NCBI GenBank assembly: GCA_014189435.1
Contig: CP050294.1
Coordinates: 310,001 to 374,000, forward strand
Length of the DNA stretch: 64,000 bases
Direction: 5' to 3'
Source: Mesorhizobium loti
GTDB taxonomy: Bacteria; Pseudomonadota; Alphaproteobacteria; Rhizobiales; Rhizobiaceae
Positions 53,035 to 63,100 of the stretch are shown piece by piece; the stretch's first letter is position 1, and every line of letters begins with the position of its first letter. A model generated the notes under the pieces. The model searched no databases and was not told the DNA's origin. It saw only the letters and a list, made by a program, of their open reading frames with translations. A program made the position numbers and the translations under genes.

Positions 53035-53590
53035 GTTGATAGAAATTGTAATGCCCCGAGAGGAATGGCCTAATGAATTTGCAATCTTGAAGCAGTCCGT
53101 TATGCGCGCGGCACCTTCTGGTGCCTACATCCATCATATTGGTTCGACGGCCGTGCGAGGTCTTCCTGCCAAGGATGTAATCGATATTCAGCTTACGGTA
53201 GGTGACCTGTCTCAAGTGGACGATACTGCCTTTGCGCGAGAGGGATTTAATCGCGTACTAGGTAAAGTTGACCATAGCCCTCCAGGGCTGGACCTTCCAG
53301 AAAAGGATTTGCTTAAGCGCTTTTTTCAAAGCACTGACCGGAAAGCAAACTTGCATATTCGGGAAAAAGGTCGCTTTAATCAGCTCTATTCGCTCCTTTG
53401 CCGGGATTACCTGCGCACGCATTCATTAGCGGCTAGTGCATATGCACGCATAAAGCAGAGTCTCGCTAAATTACACCCCGATAACGCGGAGGCATATTAC
53501 GAAATCAAAGACCCCGTGTTTGATATCATTATGGAGGCGGCGAACGAATGGGCGAAGAGCACGGGTTGGTCGGAGCCGCCACATGATTAG
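53035..53590 (+). CDS. GrpB-family (UPF0157) protein
   Basis: About 184 residues from TTG 53035, which has GGGGGG at proper spacing (ATG 53051 is the alternative; the frame to 52949 runs into the relic). IEIVMPREEWPNEFAILKQS, then AYIHHIGSTAVRGLPAKDVI with D-I-Q-L, and KANLHIREKGRFNQLYSLLC are the GrpB pattern, a nucleotidyltransferase-like fold of poorly known function (some act in CoA or stress metabolism). The base composition is noticeably more AT-rich than its neighbours, pointing to separate transfer. A decayed relative lies at 14.1-14.5 kb. Confidence 0.85.
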
Positions 53591-53929
53591 CCTTCGTAAG
53601 CCTTAAACCGGTACCCGGCTCTTCTGCTCATGGTGCCTTCAAGCGTTCCCCTCCGGCAGCGTCCAGAGCGCATCGATTGAGGGGGCGCTTTCTGGTCGAC
53701 GCCATTGACAGCGTGGCCCCAGCGCACGCCAATCAATTTTCATCTGTTGAAAAAGACGTGCACTCACGTGCGAACTCTATCGTGAAGAACTCACCGTTCA
53801 TTTCGGCGTCGCGCGCCATAGCGCCATAGCCTCCCAATTGACATAGTAGCGCAGAGAGTCGGGTATCGTGACGCTCTCGGCGGCCAGCTCTTCCATCTAA
53901 TTGGCAAGGCTGGCGAACTGGCCGTTAAA
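53591..53929. other. No gene recognised
   Basis: A stretch between grpB and an IS6 relic; no coding or structural signal was seen. Confidence 0.4.
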
Positions 53930-54165
53930 ACGGCTGAATTGGGACACGGGGAGGATTGGTTGCGTTCTGGTCAGGCAGCGAGAAAGGCGAACTGTTCGGC
54001 CAAGGGACGGATTGGGATTGAAGGCGTTCCAGCGCCTTTCTGGAGAAGCACTTGGCCGACGGCAGGTCGCGCTACGCGCTGAAATAGAATTCGACGCTGT
54101 CGATGGCGCGGTAGAGATACCGTCACGGCCCGCCTGGGCGCGTCGTCATGCCCGACTTGAACAGT
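53930..54165 (-). pseudogene. IS6-family transposase C-terminal relic
   Basis: On the minus strand it reads RYLYRAIDSVEFYFSA, then a stop, then RDLPSAKCFSRKALER, matching the IS6 segment LYRAIDTVGDTVEFWFSEQR. A stop codon and the missing third catalytic residue show decay. Confidence 0.65.
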
Positions 54166-54314
54166 TGGAGGTGAACGGATGGCGAACGCTGTCCGTTAAG
54201 CTATTGAATTCACTCGCCTTGAGTTTTCGGCGCGAAAATGTGTGGTAACAACAGTTGATCTGCTCGCCGTATGTTGTATGGATTTTATGGCATTTATTCG
54301 CTAACAACGCTGGC

Positions 54315-55943
54315 ATGTTTGTCGTTGAGAGAGTCGCGCGCGGCCACCGCTATCTTTACCTCGTGGAAAGTGTCCGCGACGGCAAAACCGTTCGCCAGCG
54401 CACGATAAAGGCGCTGGGCCGCAAGGATGCGCTGGTTGCCAGCGGCGAACTTGACAGATTGGCGGCCTCGATTGCGCGCCATGGCGAACGCAGCCTCATC
54501 CTGTCCGACATTGACGCGGGGCGAATTGCCTCTCGCCGCATCGGCGGTCCGCTGTTGTTCGGGCGGCTGTGGGAGCGGCTCGGGATCGGCGAGGTGCTGG
54601 AAGAGGTGCTGGAAGGGCGCCAGTTCGGCTTTGCGGTGGAACGGGCGGTGTTCGTTGGCACGCTGCATCGGCTGTTCGTCTCGGGCTCGGACCGCGACTG
54701 CGCGAACTGGATGGCCGATTATGGTATCGAGGGCGCCGAGGGTCTGGCGCTCCATCACTTTTACCGGGCCATGGCGTGGCTGGGCGAGGAACTCGGCGAA
54801 AAGGCGCAAGGCGCGCTGGTGGCGCGCTGCGTGAAAGACGCGATCGAGGAAAAGCTCTTCGCGCGCCGGCAGGACCTGTTCACCGACCTCAGCCTTGTGT
54901 TCATGGACACCACCTCGTTATCCTTCTACGGCGCGGGCGGCGAGACGCTGGGCAAGCGCGGGCATTCCAAGGACTTCCGCCCCGATCTGGCGCAAATGAT
55001 CCTGGCGCTGGTCGTTGATGCCGAGGGCCGGCCGATCTGCACCGAGATGGTACCCGGCAACACCGCTGACGTGACCGTCCTGTTGCCGGTGGTCGATCGG
55101 CTGCGAACGCGCTTCGGCGTCACACGCGCCTGCGTTGTCGCCGATCGCGGCATGATCAGCGCCGATACCATCGCCGCGCTCGAAAAGCTGGGCATGGAAT
55201 ACATTCTGGGGGCCCGCGAACGCTCGATCAGCGTGATCCACAACGTCGTGCTCAATGACGCGGCACCGATGGTTCCGCTCGTTCTCGAGCGCCAGCGCGG
55301 TGAAACTCAGTTGTGGGTCAAAGAGGTCAAGGTCGGTAAAGACCGCTACATCGTCAGCCGCAATGACGCCGAGGCCGAGAAGGACAAGGCCGACCGCCAG
55401 GCGATCATCGCCGGCCTCGAGGCGCAGCTCAAGAAGGGCGACAAGGCACTGGTCGGCAACTCGGCCTACCGGCGTTACCTCAAGACCAGCGGCAAGAACT
55501 TCAAGATCGATGTCGGCAAGCTTGCCGAGGAAGCCCGCTACGACGGTATCACCGTGGTGCGGACCAACGCGAAGGTGACCCCGCTCCAGGCCGTGCTGCG
55601 GTATCGCGATTTGCTCGAGGTCGAGAGCCTGTTCCGCGCCGCCAAGGCAACCTTCAATACCCGGCCGATCTTCCACCAATCCGATGCCGCCATCCGCGGG
55701 CATGTGTTCTGCTCGTTCCTGGGGCTCGTACTCAGCAAGGAACTGTACCGCCTCTGCCGGGCCAAAGGCCTGACGCCCGAATGGCAGCCGCTTCTACGCG
55801 ATCTCGACCGCCTCCAGGAAGCCACCATCGAAAAGGATGGTCGCATCGTCACCACCAGAACCCACGTTACGGGCCAAGTGGGCAACGTCTTCAAGGCATC
55901 TGGCATCGCTCTGCCACACAACCTCGACGAACAACTCGCCTGA
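54315..55943 (+). CDS. IS1634-family transposase
   Basis: 542 residues from ATG 54315 (MFVVERVARGHRYLYLVESV). The DDE core has VFMDTTSLSFYGAGGETLGK (first Asp), ACVVADRGMISADTIAALEK (second Asp) and YRDLLEVESLFRAAKATFNT (Glu), with RPIFHQSDAAIRGHVFCSFL near the end. Full length and apparently active. A copy of its last 262 codons, almost identical, lies at 62315-63100. Confidence 0.93.
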   Translation: MFVVERVARGHRYLYLVESVRDGKTVRQRTIKALGRKDALVASGELDRLAASIARHGERSLILSDIDAGRIASRRIGGPLLFGRLWERLGIGEVLEEVLEGRQFGFAVERAVFVGTLHRLFVSGSDRDCANWMADYGIEGAEGLALHHFYRAMAWLGEELGEKAQGALVARCVKDAIEEKLFARRQDLFTDLSLVFMDTTSLSFYGAGGETLGKRGHSKDFRPDLAQMILALVVDAEGRPICTEMVPGNTADVTVLLPVVDRLRTRFGVTRACVVADRGMISADTIAALEKLGMEYILGARERSISVIHNVVLNDAAPMVPLVLERQRGETQLWVKEVKVGKDRYIVSRNDAEAEKDKADRQAIIAGLEAQLKKGDKALVGNSAYRRYLKTSGKNFKIDVGKLAEEARYDGITVVRTNAKVTPLQAVLRYRDLLEVESLFRAAKATFNTRPIFHQSDAAIRGHVFCSFLGLVLSKELYRLCRAKGLTPEWQPLLRDLDRLQEATIEKDGRIVTTRTHVTGQVGNVFKASGIALPHNLDEQLA

Positions 55944-56039
55944 GATCATCCCCAAAATGTAGTGGTAACACGCGCCGGCGCGCGCCTAACGTGCTGATAT
56001 AATAACATATTCTTACAGGCGGTGTTTAAGTGGGGTCAT
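55944..56039 (+). mobile_element. IS1634 right terminal region
   Basis: From the transposase stop to GTGGGGTCAT this sequence recurs after the second copy (63101-63195) and then diverges, which fixes the element's right end. It contains CGCGCCGGCGCGCGCC. Confidence 0.7.
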
Positions 56040-56301
56040 CGTTTTCGACGAGGTTGGAGTCGATGTCGACGCAGCCGTCGTCCAGGAACAGCCGGAAACC
56101 GGCTTGGCGTTTCAGCATATAAGCCATGGCCTCGCCGAGGTCGGACTTGCGCGAGACGCGCGCGGTCTGAGTTGTCAGCCAGGTGAAGAACTCGTCCACC
56201 AGCGGGCCGGACAGGTTCTGGCGGACAGCCCGGCGATGATCGGGGTCACAACCTCGGATGATGCTGTCCTCGATCTTGTAGAGGGCGGCGATGCGCAACA
56301 A
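56040..56301 (-). pseudogene. tnpC: IS66 TnpC C-terminal fragment
   Basis: LRIAALYKIEDSIIRGCDPD, then SDLGEAMAYMLKRQAGFRLF and LDDGCVDIDSNLVEN match the end of IS66 TnpC including its Glu region. The IS1634 right end cuts it. It is from a different IS66 type than the one at 11 kb. Confidence 0.8.
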
Positions 56302-56319
56302 CGCCTCGTCGTTTGTAGG

Positions 56320-56517
56320 TCAGCACATTCCGGTGCCATCCCACACCAGGATTTTTACACGATCCCCGCGCTTCGAACGGAAGATCACGGTGACCCCGGA
56401 ATTCGGATCAAGCTTCAACTCGGCCTGCACCATCAATGCCAGCGCCTGATGGTCACAGCGGAAGTCCACCGGGCGCGTCGCGATCAGGATCGGCAATCGT
56501 TGGCCCGCGACGATCAT
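56320..56517 (-). pseudogene. tnpB: IS66 TnpB N-terminal fragment
   Basis: MIVAGQRLPILIATRPVDFR, then GVTVIFRSKRGDRVKILVWD and GTGMC is the first half of IS66 TnpB, joined by deletion to the TnpC fragment. Confidence 0.8.
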
Positions 56518-56618
56518 GCCGTCCCGCGCATCGCGCGCACCAAGGCCGCAGCCCGGTCAACCGGCACATCGCCGGGAACCCTCACTCCGAGGTCTGCGCC
56601 TATTTCTACTGTCACCAT
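56514..56618 (-). pseudogene. tnpA: IS66 TnpA C-terminal fragment
   Basis: MVTVEIGADLGVRVPGDVPV, then DRAAALVRAMRGTA and a stop overlapping tnpB's start (ATGA) matches the end of IS66 TnpA. The upstream part is missing. Confidence 0.65.
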
Positions 56619-56750
56619 CGGCGTACTAGCCCGTCTTATGCACGACGTTGCGTCTGAGAGGTTGGCGGATGTAGCCTAAGCGATTGATTTAGCGTAGGAT
56701 TCGGTTGTCTAAGCCAACCCTGCCACCGCCTCTCGCGAGCCACACCCGCC

Positions 56751-58094
56751 ATGACCGATGATACGTTGCTGCCGCTCTCATTTCCAGCCGTTGGACGCAA
56801 GAAGATCACAGCTGCGTTTGACGGCGGACGCATCACCTCGGATGGTGGCGTCATGCTTTTGGCAGCGGCCGAGCGACGCCTGCAACTGGCCGACAGGCTG
56901 GCCGCCGCGATCCACGATCCGCGCGATCCAGCGCGGGTGACGCACGCCATGGCCGACATTGTGCGCGCCCGCATCTTTGCGATCGCATGCGGCTACGAGG
57001 ATGCCAACGATCTCGACCGGCTGCGCACCGACCCGGCCTTCAAGCTCGCCTGCGGGCGGCTGCCCGACAGCGGGATTGATCTGTGCTCGCAGCCGACATG
57101 CTCGCGCCTCGAGAACCTGCCCGACCTGCGCACCGTCATCCGGCTCGGCTGGGTGCTGGTCGATCTGTGGCTGTCGAGCTATGCCGCGCCGCCCAAAAGC
57201 GTCACGCTCGACATCGACGACACGGTGGATGTCGTTCACGGCCATCAGCAGCTCTCGCTGTTCAACGCCCATTACGACGAGCGTTGCTTCCTGCCGATCC
57301 ACATCTACGACGCCGCGACAGGACGCCCGGTCGCCATGATCCTGCGTCCTGGCAGGACCCCGGCGGGCAAGGAGATCCGCGGCCATCTGCGCCGGCTTGT
57401 CCGGCGCATCCGCGCCCGCTGGCCGACCACCCGCATTCTGATCCGCGGCGATGGCCACTATGGCCGGGCGCAAGTCATGGCATGGTGCGAGGACAATGCG
57501 GTCGACTACCTCTTCGGATTGCCCGGCAACAAGGTTCTCCAGCGTCTCGTTGATGAAGCCGCCGACGATATCCGCACCCGCCGCGCGCTCGAGCAGAAGC
57601 CGGTGCTGCGCGGCTATGCCGAGACCCGATACAAGGCGAAATCCTGGAGGACGGAACGCCGCGCCTGCGCCCGCATCGAGGCAACCACCCTCGGCCTCGA
57701 CATCCGCTTCGTCGTCACCAATCTCGACAAAGGCTCCGCCGAGCATGTCTACGATGTGATCTACTGCGCCCGCGGCCAGGCCGAAAACCTGATCAAGATG
57801 CACAAGAGCCAGCTCGCCTCCGACCGCACCAGCTGCCGCTCACCGATTGCCAACCAGGTCCGTCTCGTCCTGCACACCGCCGCATACTGGTTGATGCTCA
57901 CCCTGCGCGAGGCAGTGCCCACGACCCATCATCTGTGCAACGCCGAGTTCTCTACACTGCGGCTCAGGCTTCTCAAGCTCGGCGCCCGCGTCACCGAAAC
58001 CGTCTCGCGCATCCGTCTGGCCTTCGCCGCCGCCTGTCCCGAAGCAAGTCTGTTCCGAACGATCGCCATCACGCTGCAGCCCGCAGGGCCATGA
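56751..58094 (+). CDS. IS1380-family transposase, intact
   Basis: 447 residues from ATG 56751. ITAAFDGGRITSDGGVMLLA, then SVTLDIDDTVDVVHGHQQLS (first Asp pair), RILIRGDGHYGRAQVMAWCE (second Asp) and YCARGQAENLIKMHKSQLAS (Glu), all in one frame. Upstream, GTAGGATTCGGTTG near 56695 marks its left end. It is a relative, not an identical copy, of the split transposase at 18.2-22.3 kb and gives the reference for the split point. Confidence 0.94.
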   Translation: MTDDTLLPLSFPAVGRKKITAAFDGGRITSDGGVMLLAAAERRLQLADRLAAAIHDPRDPARVTHAMADIVRARIFAIACGYEDANDLDRLRTDPAFKLACGRLPDSGIDLCSQPTCSRLENLPDLRTVIRLGWVLVDLWLSSYAAPPKSVTLDIDDTVDVVHGHQQLSLFNAHYDERCFLPIHIYDAATGRPVAMILRPGRTPAGKEIRGHLRRLVRRIRARWPTTRILIRGDGHYGRAQVMAWCEDNAVDYLFGLPGNKVLQRLVDEAADDIRTRRALEQKPVLRGYAETRYKAKSWRTERRACARIEATTLGLDIRFVVTNLDKGSAEHVYDVIYCARGQAENLIKMHKSQLASDRTSCRSPIANQVRLVLHTAAYWLMLTLREAVPTTHHLCNAEFSTLRLRLLKLGARVTETVSRIRLAFAAACPEASLFRTIAITLQPAGP

Positions 58095-58569
58095 GCGCCG
58101 GGGCATCAAAGCCCCACCGAACCCGATACCTTGACCCTCCAGCGCGTTCCAAAGTCCAGTCTCAGCTGCGGTGAAAAAGACGCCTCACACCTTCATGACC
58201 GAACGCCAAGCGGCAAGGAACCAGGCCGCTCGTGAATAGGACGGGCTAGCGGTAGCAGTCTTCGGCTCTGTCGTAATTGCCAGTGGCACTAAGGCGGGTT
58301 CGAATGGGCCGCTATTCTCGCAAGGGCACGGCCGGCATCAGTTCCGCAGGCAGTGCCAAAGGACCGCGACAATCCGCGCCTTCAGACATTGGGCCATCCT
58401 CGGTTTCCACGACGCGGCTCGACAACTTCGCATCGCCCAACAAAGAACAAATCCCTCGCCATCCGCCATCCCAAAAATCCAGCTCCTGCCGAAAACCTTC
58501 TGGCAGAAACCTCAATGTTCAGAAACAAGCGAAATCAATGTGTAGGCGGCGCATACGCCGGAGTCATTA
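58095..58569. other. IS1380 right flank and unassigned sequence
   Basis: The first part must contain the right end of IS1380, not located precisely. The rest shows no recognised gene. Confidence 0.4.
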
Positions 58570-58765
58570 TTTGACAATCAGATCGAGCAGGACCATCGGC
58601 GTATCAAGCGCCGTGTCCGAATGATGCTCGGCTTCAATCCCAGCAAGCGCCGACACTATCCTGCCTGGCATCGAAATGGCCCACATGATGCGCAAGCGAC
58701 AGGTATCCATTGCGCTTCGACTTTTGACGAGTTCAGCATTGTCACATCTCATCACAAAGCGATAC
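58570..58765 (+). pseudogene. IS6-family transposase C-terminal relic, IS26-like subtype
   Basis: It reads FDNQIEQDHRRIKRRVRMML-G-F, then in another frame ILPGIEMAHMMRKRQVSIAL. This is the 'YLNNlvEQDHRrIKrRvrpMLGFKSF..A..tiaGiElmhMirKgQ' ending of IS26-like transposases, a different subgroup from the other IS6 relics here. One frame break. Confidence 0.75.
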
Positions 58766-59015
58766 TCGATCAAACCCTTAATTGTCTAAGATACTTACAT
58801 AAGTATCCGATAGTAATTTCGCCGTACGTAGAACAGGCTGAGAGATCCGATACCAGCCATGTACAGAAGCGAAATAATTGAATTAATTTTCACATATATT
58901 AACAGTTGTTTCGCATCTTTTTTCAAAGTTGGCAGGTTTGACGTGGTAACTTACATCCCCTGCGGCCGATGGCGCGGCGCTGCACACTGGGAAGAGAGGA
59001 TTTGTATGCTCGAGG

Positions 59016-59723
59016 ATGGACCCGATGCGCGCGACGCCAAGAACACAGGGAAGTAAGACAGGACAAGTATATGATCGCCTCAAGTCGGTGATAGTGCTCC
59101 AGAAACTTCCTCCACGCACACCGCTTGAGATGAAGAACATCGCCGAGAGTTTCGGCGTGAGCATCACCCCGGTGCGAGAGGCGCTGATACTGCTCGCCAA
59201 CGAGGGCATCATTGCCAAGGACAGCACGCGAAGCTATGTCACGCGCGCACTTAACAGCCGTGAAGTCCAGAACGACTACGAAGCGGCGTTCATGATCGCC
59301 CGCTACTGCGTCGAAAACGCGATAAAGCCCTTCGTGGCCACCGGTTTACGTTTTGTCGATGCGAGAGTACCTGATAATCCAACCGCGCAAGATAATGCAC
59401 AGATCGTCGCACTTGCAATTGAGGCACTCTATGAGCGTTTGGCCGGATTGACCGAGAACGAACGCATGGTGCGGCTAATGCTGGAGTTAAAAGATCGAAC
59501 GAGTTTTGTTCGGCAACTGTACCTCCAGGACCAAGGACGTCTCGATGCAAGCATTTCCGCTATGACATCGTTCATCCAATACGTAGAGGTCGGTGAAATC
59601 GAAAAGGCAATTGGCAACCTTAAAAAGCAATATCAGAGAAAATACGATGTAATCCCCGATTTGGTTCGAGAAGGAAACATTTACGCGCTAGAAGCCGTTG
59701 ATATATTTAATAAACAAGGTTAA
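59016..59723 (+). CDS. GntR-family transcriptional regulator
   Basis: 235 residues from ATG 59016 (ATG 59025 possible). The N-terminal winged helix is typical: QVYDRLKSVIVLQKLPPRTP, then EMKNIAESFGVSITPVREAL and LLANEGIIAKDSTRSYVTRA. The C-terminal ~150 residues are a helical effector-binding domain as in FadR/FCD-type regulators (FMIARYCVENAIKPFV, then SISAMTSFIQYVEVGEIEKA). It stands alone, with transposon relics on both sides, so its targets are unknown. The region is more AT-rich than average, suggesting separate acquisition. Confidence 0.88.
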   Translation: MDPMRATPRTQGSKTGQVYDRLKSVIVLQKLPPRTPLEMKNIAESFGVSITPVREALILLANEGIIAKDSTRSYVTRALNSREVQNDYEAAFMIARYCVENAIKPFVATGLRFVDARVPDNPTAQDNAQIVALAIEALYERLAGLTENERMVRLMLELKDRTSFVRQLYLQDQGRLDASISAMTSFIQYVEVGEIEKAIGNLKKQYQRKYDVIPDLVREGNIYALEAVDIFNKQG

Positions 59724-59812
59724 CCCGGCGCGGAAGGCGGAAGGAAGCTATAGCCGGCTCGCTTAAAAAGGTAGGGACGGTCGGATCTCTAAATAGCCGT
59801 GTGGGCGTTGTC

Positions 59813-59930
59813 ACGTTGTTTGAAATGTGGCCGCGTGAGGCCGACACCGCGCTTTTCAGGCAGGCCGTGCACTCACGGCTTCCCACGCGGCCATGGCTTG
59901 GCGTCGATGGGTTCGAATTTGGGGTGGATT
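59813..59930 (-). pseudogene. IS6-family element end with transposase C-terminus (repeat of 17.9 kb)
   Basis: TTGTTTGAAATGTGGCCGCG and following bases to about 59917 duplicate 17887-17990. The minus strand ends RRQAMAAWEAVSARPA, an IS6 C-terminus. Confidence 0.75.
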
Positions 59931-59949
59931 GAAAGTACATGTAAAAAGT

Positions 59950-60927
59950 TCACAGGGGCAGGTCGAAGGGCAATTGTTTCGGCACGAGTGGCGCAGGCCG
60001 GTCGTCCATGTCGAGTTCGTACTTTCCAAATCGGCGAATGTGCCGACGGGTGTAGGGACTGAGGGCAGCAGCAAGCTTCGGAGTGACGTGCAGGCCGTCA
60101 TTGGCCATGGAAGCAAGAGCCTCGGTCAAGTCGGCGACATTTGAAAGCATGATAGCGTTCGCGACCAGGCTGGCATATTTGACCTGCTTTTCCTGCTCGA
60201 CCGGATCCCCGCTCTTGATGATTGGACCGCCGAATGTGATCCAGTCGAGGAAATCATTGAAGGATTCGATTTTCGTGGTTTCGGCGCAGATGGTGCACCG
60301 GATCTCGGGATTGGCGATATAACGCAGCAGGAACAGCGTACGCTCGACCCGACCGAGTTCGCGGAAGGCTTGGTATAGCCGACTTTTCCGGTTGTGCGAT
60401 CCGAGTTTGCGCAGCAACATGGAGGGTAGGACCAAGCCGGCCTGAATGGAGAGGACGACCTGCATCATGTCCTGCCAATGCGTCGAGATCAAGCTCCAGT
60501 CGATTTCGCGGGTGAAGAGCCTGTCAATATGCTGGTAGCGCACCGATTTGTCGGGCCGATAGAAGGTGGCGTCACCCCAATTGCGCATACGCGGCATCAG
60601 CATGATGCCGAGAAAGCGGGAAAGACCAAAGACAGGCTCGCTTTGACCCTGGGTGTCGGCATGGAGGATGTCCGGCTGGATTGTCGATCGGTTCTTCATG
60701 AGGCCGTCCAGGATATGGACCGCTTCCCAGACGCCGCAGGGGATGAAGGTGGTGAACAACGCGATATAGTTGTCAGCGATGTGATGATAGGCGATGCCAC
60801 CATAGGCACCGTAACGGATATGCTGAGCACCCAGGAGGTTGTTTTCGCGAAGCGGGACGTGCGTGCCATCGGCGATCGCCGCCCGGCCGGCGCCCCAGAT
60901 TTTCGGCAAGGGGAAGCGATTGTAGGA
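59950..60927 (-). pseudogene. Tn3-family transposase, C-terminal ~325 residues
   Basis: On the minus strand it reads GAGRAAIADGTHVPLRENNL, then RYGAYGGIAYHHIADNYIAL, DILHADTQGQSEPVFGLSRF, LFTREIDWSLISTHWQDMMQ and FNDFLDWITFGGPIIKSGDP, with a regular end. This is the catalytic core of a TnpA (ADGT, HADTQGQ motifs). The N-terminal two thirds were removed where an IS5 end now begins at 60928. The long frame starting in the IS5 end is a chance fusion. Confidence 0.9.
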
Positions 60928-61184
60928 GCGTTGGTGCATGGATCCTTTGTCAACGGTTTGGCGATAGGCAGGCAGGATCGAAATCAGCTTGATTTGAGTG
61001 CCATGCCGTACAAACACAACGCAGATCGTCGTCATCACGTCGGAAAGATGACATTCAGGGTGACGAATTGGCGTGACTACGAAGCAGGTCTGCGCCGGCG
61101 TGGTAGCCTGACCTTATGGGTAACGCCGGAGGCACTGGCGGGATGGCGCGCTCCGCGACGCAAGACCCGCGGCGGCCAAGCCCA
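60928..61184 (+). pseudogene. IS5-family element 5' fragment, outer copy of a nest
   Basis: Identical to the first 256 bases of the IS5 copies, ending at GGCCAAGCCC where the inner complete copy begins. An 18-base right-end remnant of an IS5 (62297-62314) lies on the other side of the inner copy, so one IS5 entered another and most of the outer copy was deleted. Confidence 0.9.
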
Positions 61185-62296
61185 GCGTTGGTGCATGGAT
61201 CCTTTGTCAACGGTTTGGCGATAGGCAGGCAGGATCGAAATCAGCTTGATTTGAGTGCCATGCCGTACAAACACAACGCAGATCGTCGTCATCACGTCGG
61301 AAAGATGACATTCAGGGTGACGAATTGGCGTGACTACGAAGCAGGTCTGCGCCGGCGTGGTAGCCTGACCTTATGGGTAACGCCGGAGGCACTGGCGGGA
61401 TGGCGCGCTCCGCGACGCAAGACCCGCGGCGGCCAAGCCCGGTATTCCGATCTCGCCATTGAGACAGCGCTGACGCTGGGTTGCGTCTTCGCAATGCGGC
61501 TGCGCCAGACCGAGGGATTGCTTCACTCGCTGCTGGATCTCATGGGGCTGAAAGTCCCAGTTCCAGATCATACGACGCTGAGCCGTCGGGCACAGAAGTG
61601 GGAGCCATCAGCCCGACGAAACCCGCCGCAGCCGGACGGCCCGCTGCATGTGCTTGTCGATAGCACGGGATTGAAAGTCTACGGCGCCGGGCAATGGCTG
61701 GAGCAGAAACATGGCGCCAGATCACGTCGCAACTGGCGCAAGCTGCATCTGGCAGTGGATGCCAAAAGTGGCGCGATCATTGCCCAAAGGCTGACAGATC
61801 AGGACACGGATGATCCTTCCCAGGTGGCACCGCTGCTCGATCAGATCGACGGCGAGATCGACCAGTTCACAGCCGACGGAGCCTATGACGGCAAGCCAAC
61901 CTATCGGTCTATCCTGCAGCACAGCGCAACCGCGAACATCGTCATTCCACCGCGTTCCACGGCGGTGGAAAGCGGTGATGCCGGACCGCCTGGTCAAAGG
62001 GACAAGCACATTGCCGCAATCGCAAGCGACGGTCGGCTGAAATGGCAGGCAGCCACCGGCTACGGCAAGCGGGCGCTGAGCGAAACGGCCATCGGACGAT
62101 ACAAGGGGCTGATCGGACGGCGCCTGCGAGCACGCTCTCTTCCGGCTCAACAGACCGAGGTTGCCATCGGTTGCATCGTTCTCAACCGCATGCTGGCATG
62201 GGCACGCCCGGAGTCTATCCCGCGTCAAGTCACGCAGGCATAACCAACTACATTAAAGATCGAAATGCGTTCGATTTCATATCCGCGCACCAACGC
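61185..62296 (+). mobile_element. Complete IS5-family element, copy 3
   Basis: 1112 bp with both ends. It is nested between the outer IS5 fragment and an 18-base duplicate of the right end (CTATCCGCGCACCAACGC). Confidence 0.93.
61260..62243 (+). CDS. IS5-family transposase
   Basis: 327 residues from [12 protein letters not shown] at ATG 61260. Intact DDE residues. It has a few substitutions from the other copies (PPQPDG for PPLPDG, ARPESIPRQ for ARPESIRRQ). Confidence 0.92.
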   Translation: MPYKHNADRRHHVGKMTFRVTNWRDYEAGLRRRGSLTLWVTPEALAGWRAPRRKTRGGQARYSDLAIETALTLGCVFAMRLRQTEGLLHSLLDLMGLKVPVPDHTTLSRRAQKWEPSARRNPPQPDGPLHVLVDSTGLKVYGAGQWLEQKHGARSRRNWRKLHLAVDAKSGAIIAQRLTDQDTDDPSQVAPLLDQIDGEIDQFTADGAYDGKPTYRSILQHSATANIVIPPRSTAVESGDAGPPGQRDKHIAAIASDGRLKWQAATGYGKRALSETAIGRYKGLIGRRLRARSLPAQQTEVAIGCIVLNRMLAWARPESIPRQVTQA

Positions 62297-62314
62297 CTAT
62301 CCGCGCACCAACGC

Positions 62315-63100
62315 CGCGCCGATACCATCGCCGCGCTCGAAAAGCTGGGCATGGAATACATTCTGGGGGCCCGCGAACGCTCGAGCAGCGTGATCCACAA
62401 CGTCGTGCTCAATGACGCGGCACCGATGGTTCCGCTCGTTCTCGAGCGCCAGCGCGGTGAAACTCAGTTGTGGGTCAAAGAGGTCAAGGTCGGTAAAGAC
62501 CGCTATATTGTCAGCCGCAATGACGCCGAGGCCGAGAAGGACAAGGCCGGCCGCCAGGCGATCATCGCCGGCCTCGAGGCACAGCTCAAGAAGGGCGACA
62601 AGGCACTGGTCGGCAACTCGGCCTACCGGCGTTACCTCAAGGCCAGCGGCAAGAACTTCAAGATCGATGTCGGCAAGCTTGCCGAGGAAGCCCGGTACGA
62701 CGGCATCACCGTGGTGCGGACCAACGCGAAGGTGACCCCGCTCCAGGCCGTGCTGCGGTATCGCGATTTGCTCGAGGTCGAGAGCCTGTTCCGCGCCGCC
62801 AAGGCAACCTTCAATACCCGGCCGATCTTCCACCAATCCGATGCCGCCATCCGCGGGCATGTGTTTTGCTCGTTCCTGGGGCTCGTACTCAGCAAGGAAC
62901 TGTACCGCCTCTGCCGGGCCAAAGGCCTGACGCCCGAATGGCAGCCGCTTCTACGCGATCTCGACCGCCTCCAGGAAGCCACCATCGAAAAGGATGGTCG
63001 CATCGTCACCACCAGAACCCACGTTACGGGCCAAGTGGGCAACGTCTTCAAGGCAGCTGGCATCGCTCTGCCACACAACCTCGACGAACAACTCGCCTGA
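62315..63100 (+). pseudogene. IS1634-family transposase, C-terminal half
   Basis: From ADTIAALEKLGMEYILGARE to LPHNLDEQLA it is almost identical to residues ~282-542 of the intact copy at 54.3 kb. The N-terminal half is missing where the IS5 end lies. A single frame running from inside the IS5 transposase into this sequence is accidental. Confidence 0.92.

Noticed and set aside
60000..61038. Tn3 transposase starting inside the IS5 end
   Set aside because: The first ~40 residues are the IS5 end read backwards; the gene is really truncated at 60927.
62042..63100. 352-residue protein joining IS5 and IS1634 sequence
   Set aside because: It starts in a wrong frame of the IS5 transposase and only becomes meaningful in the truncated IS1634 copy; an accidental fusion.
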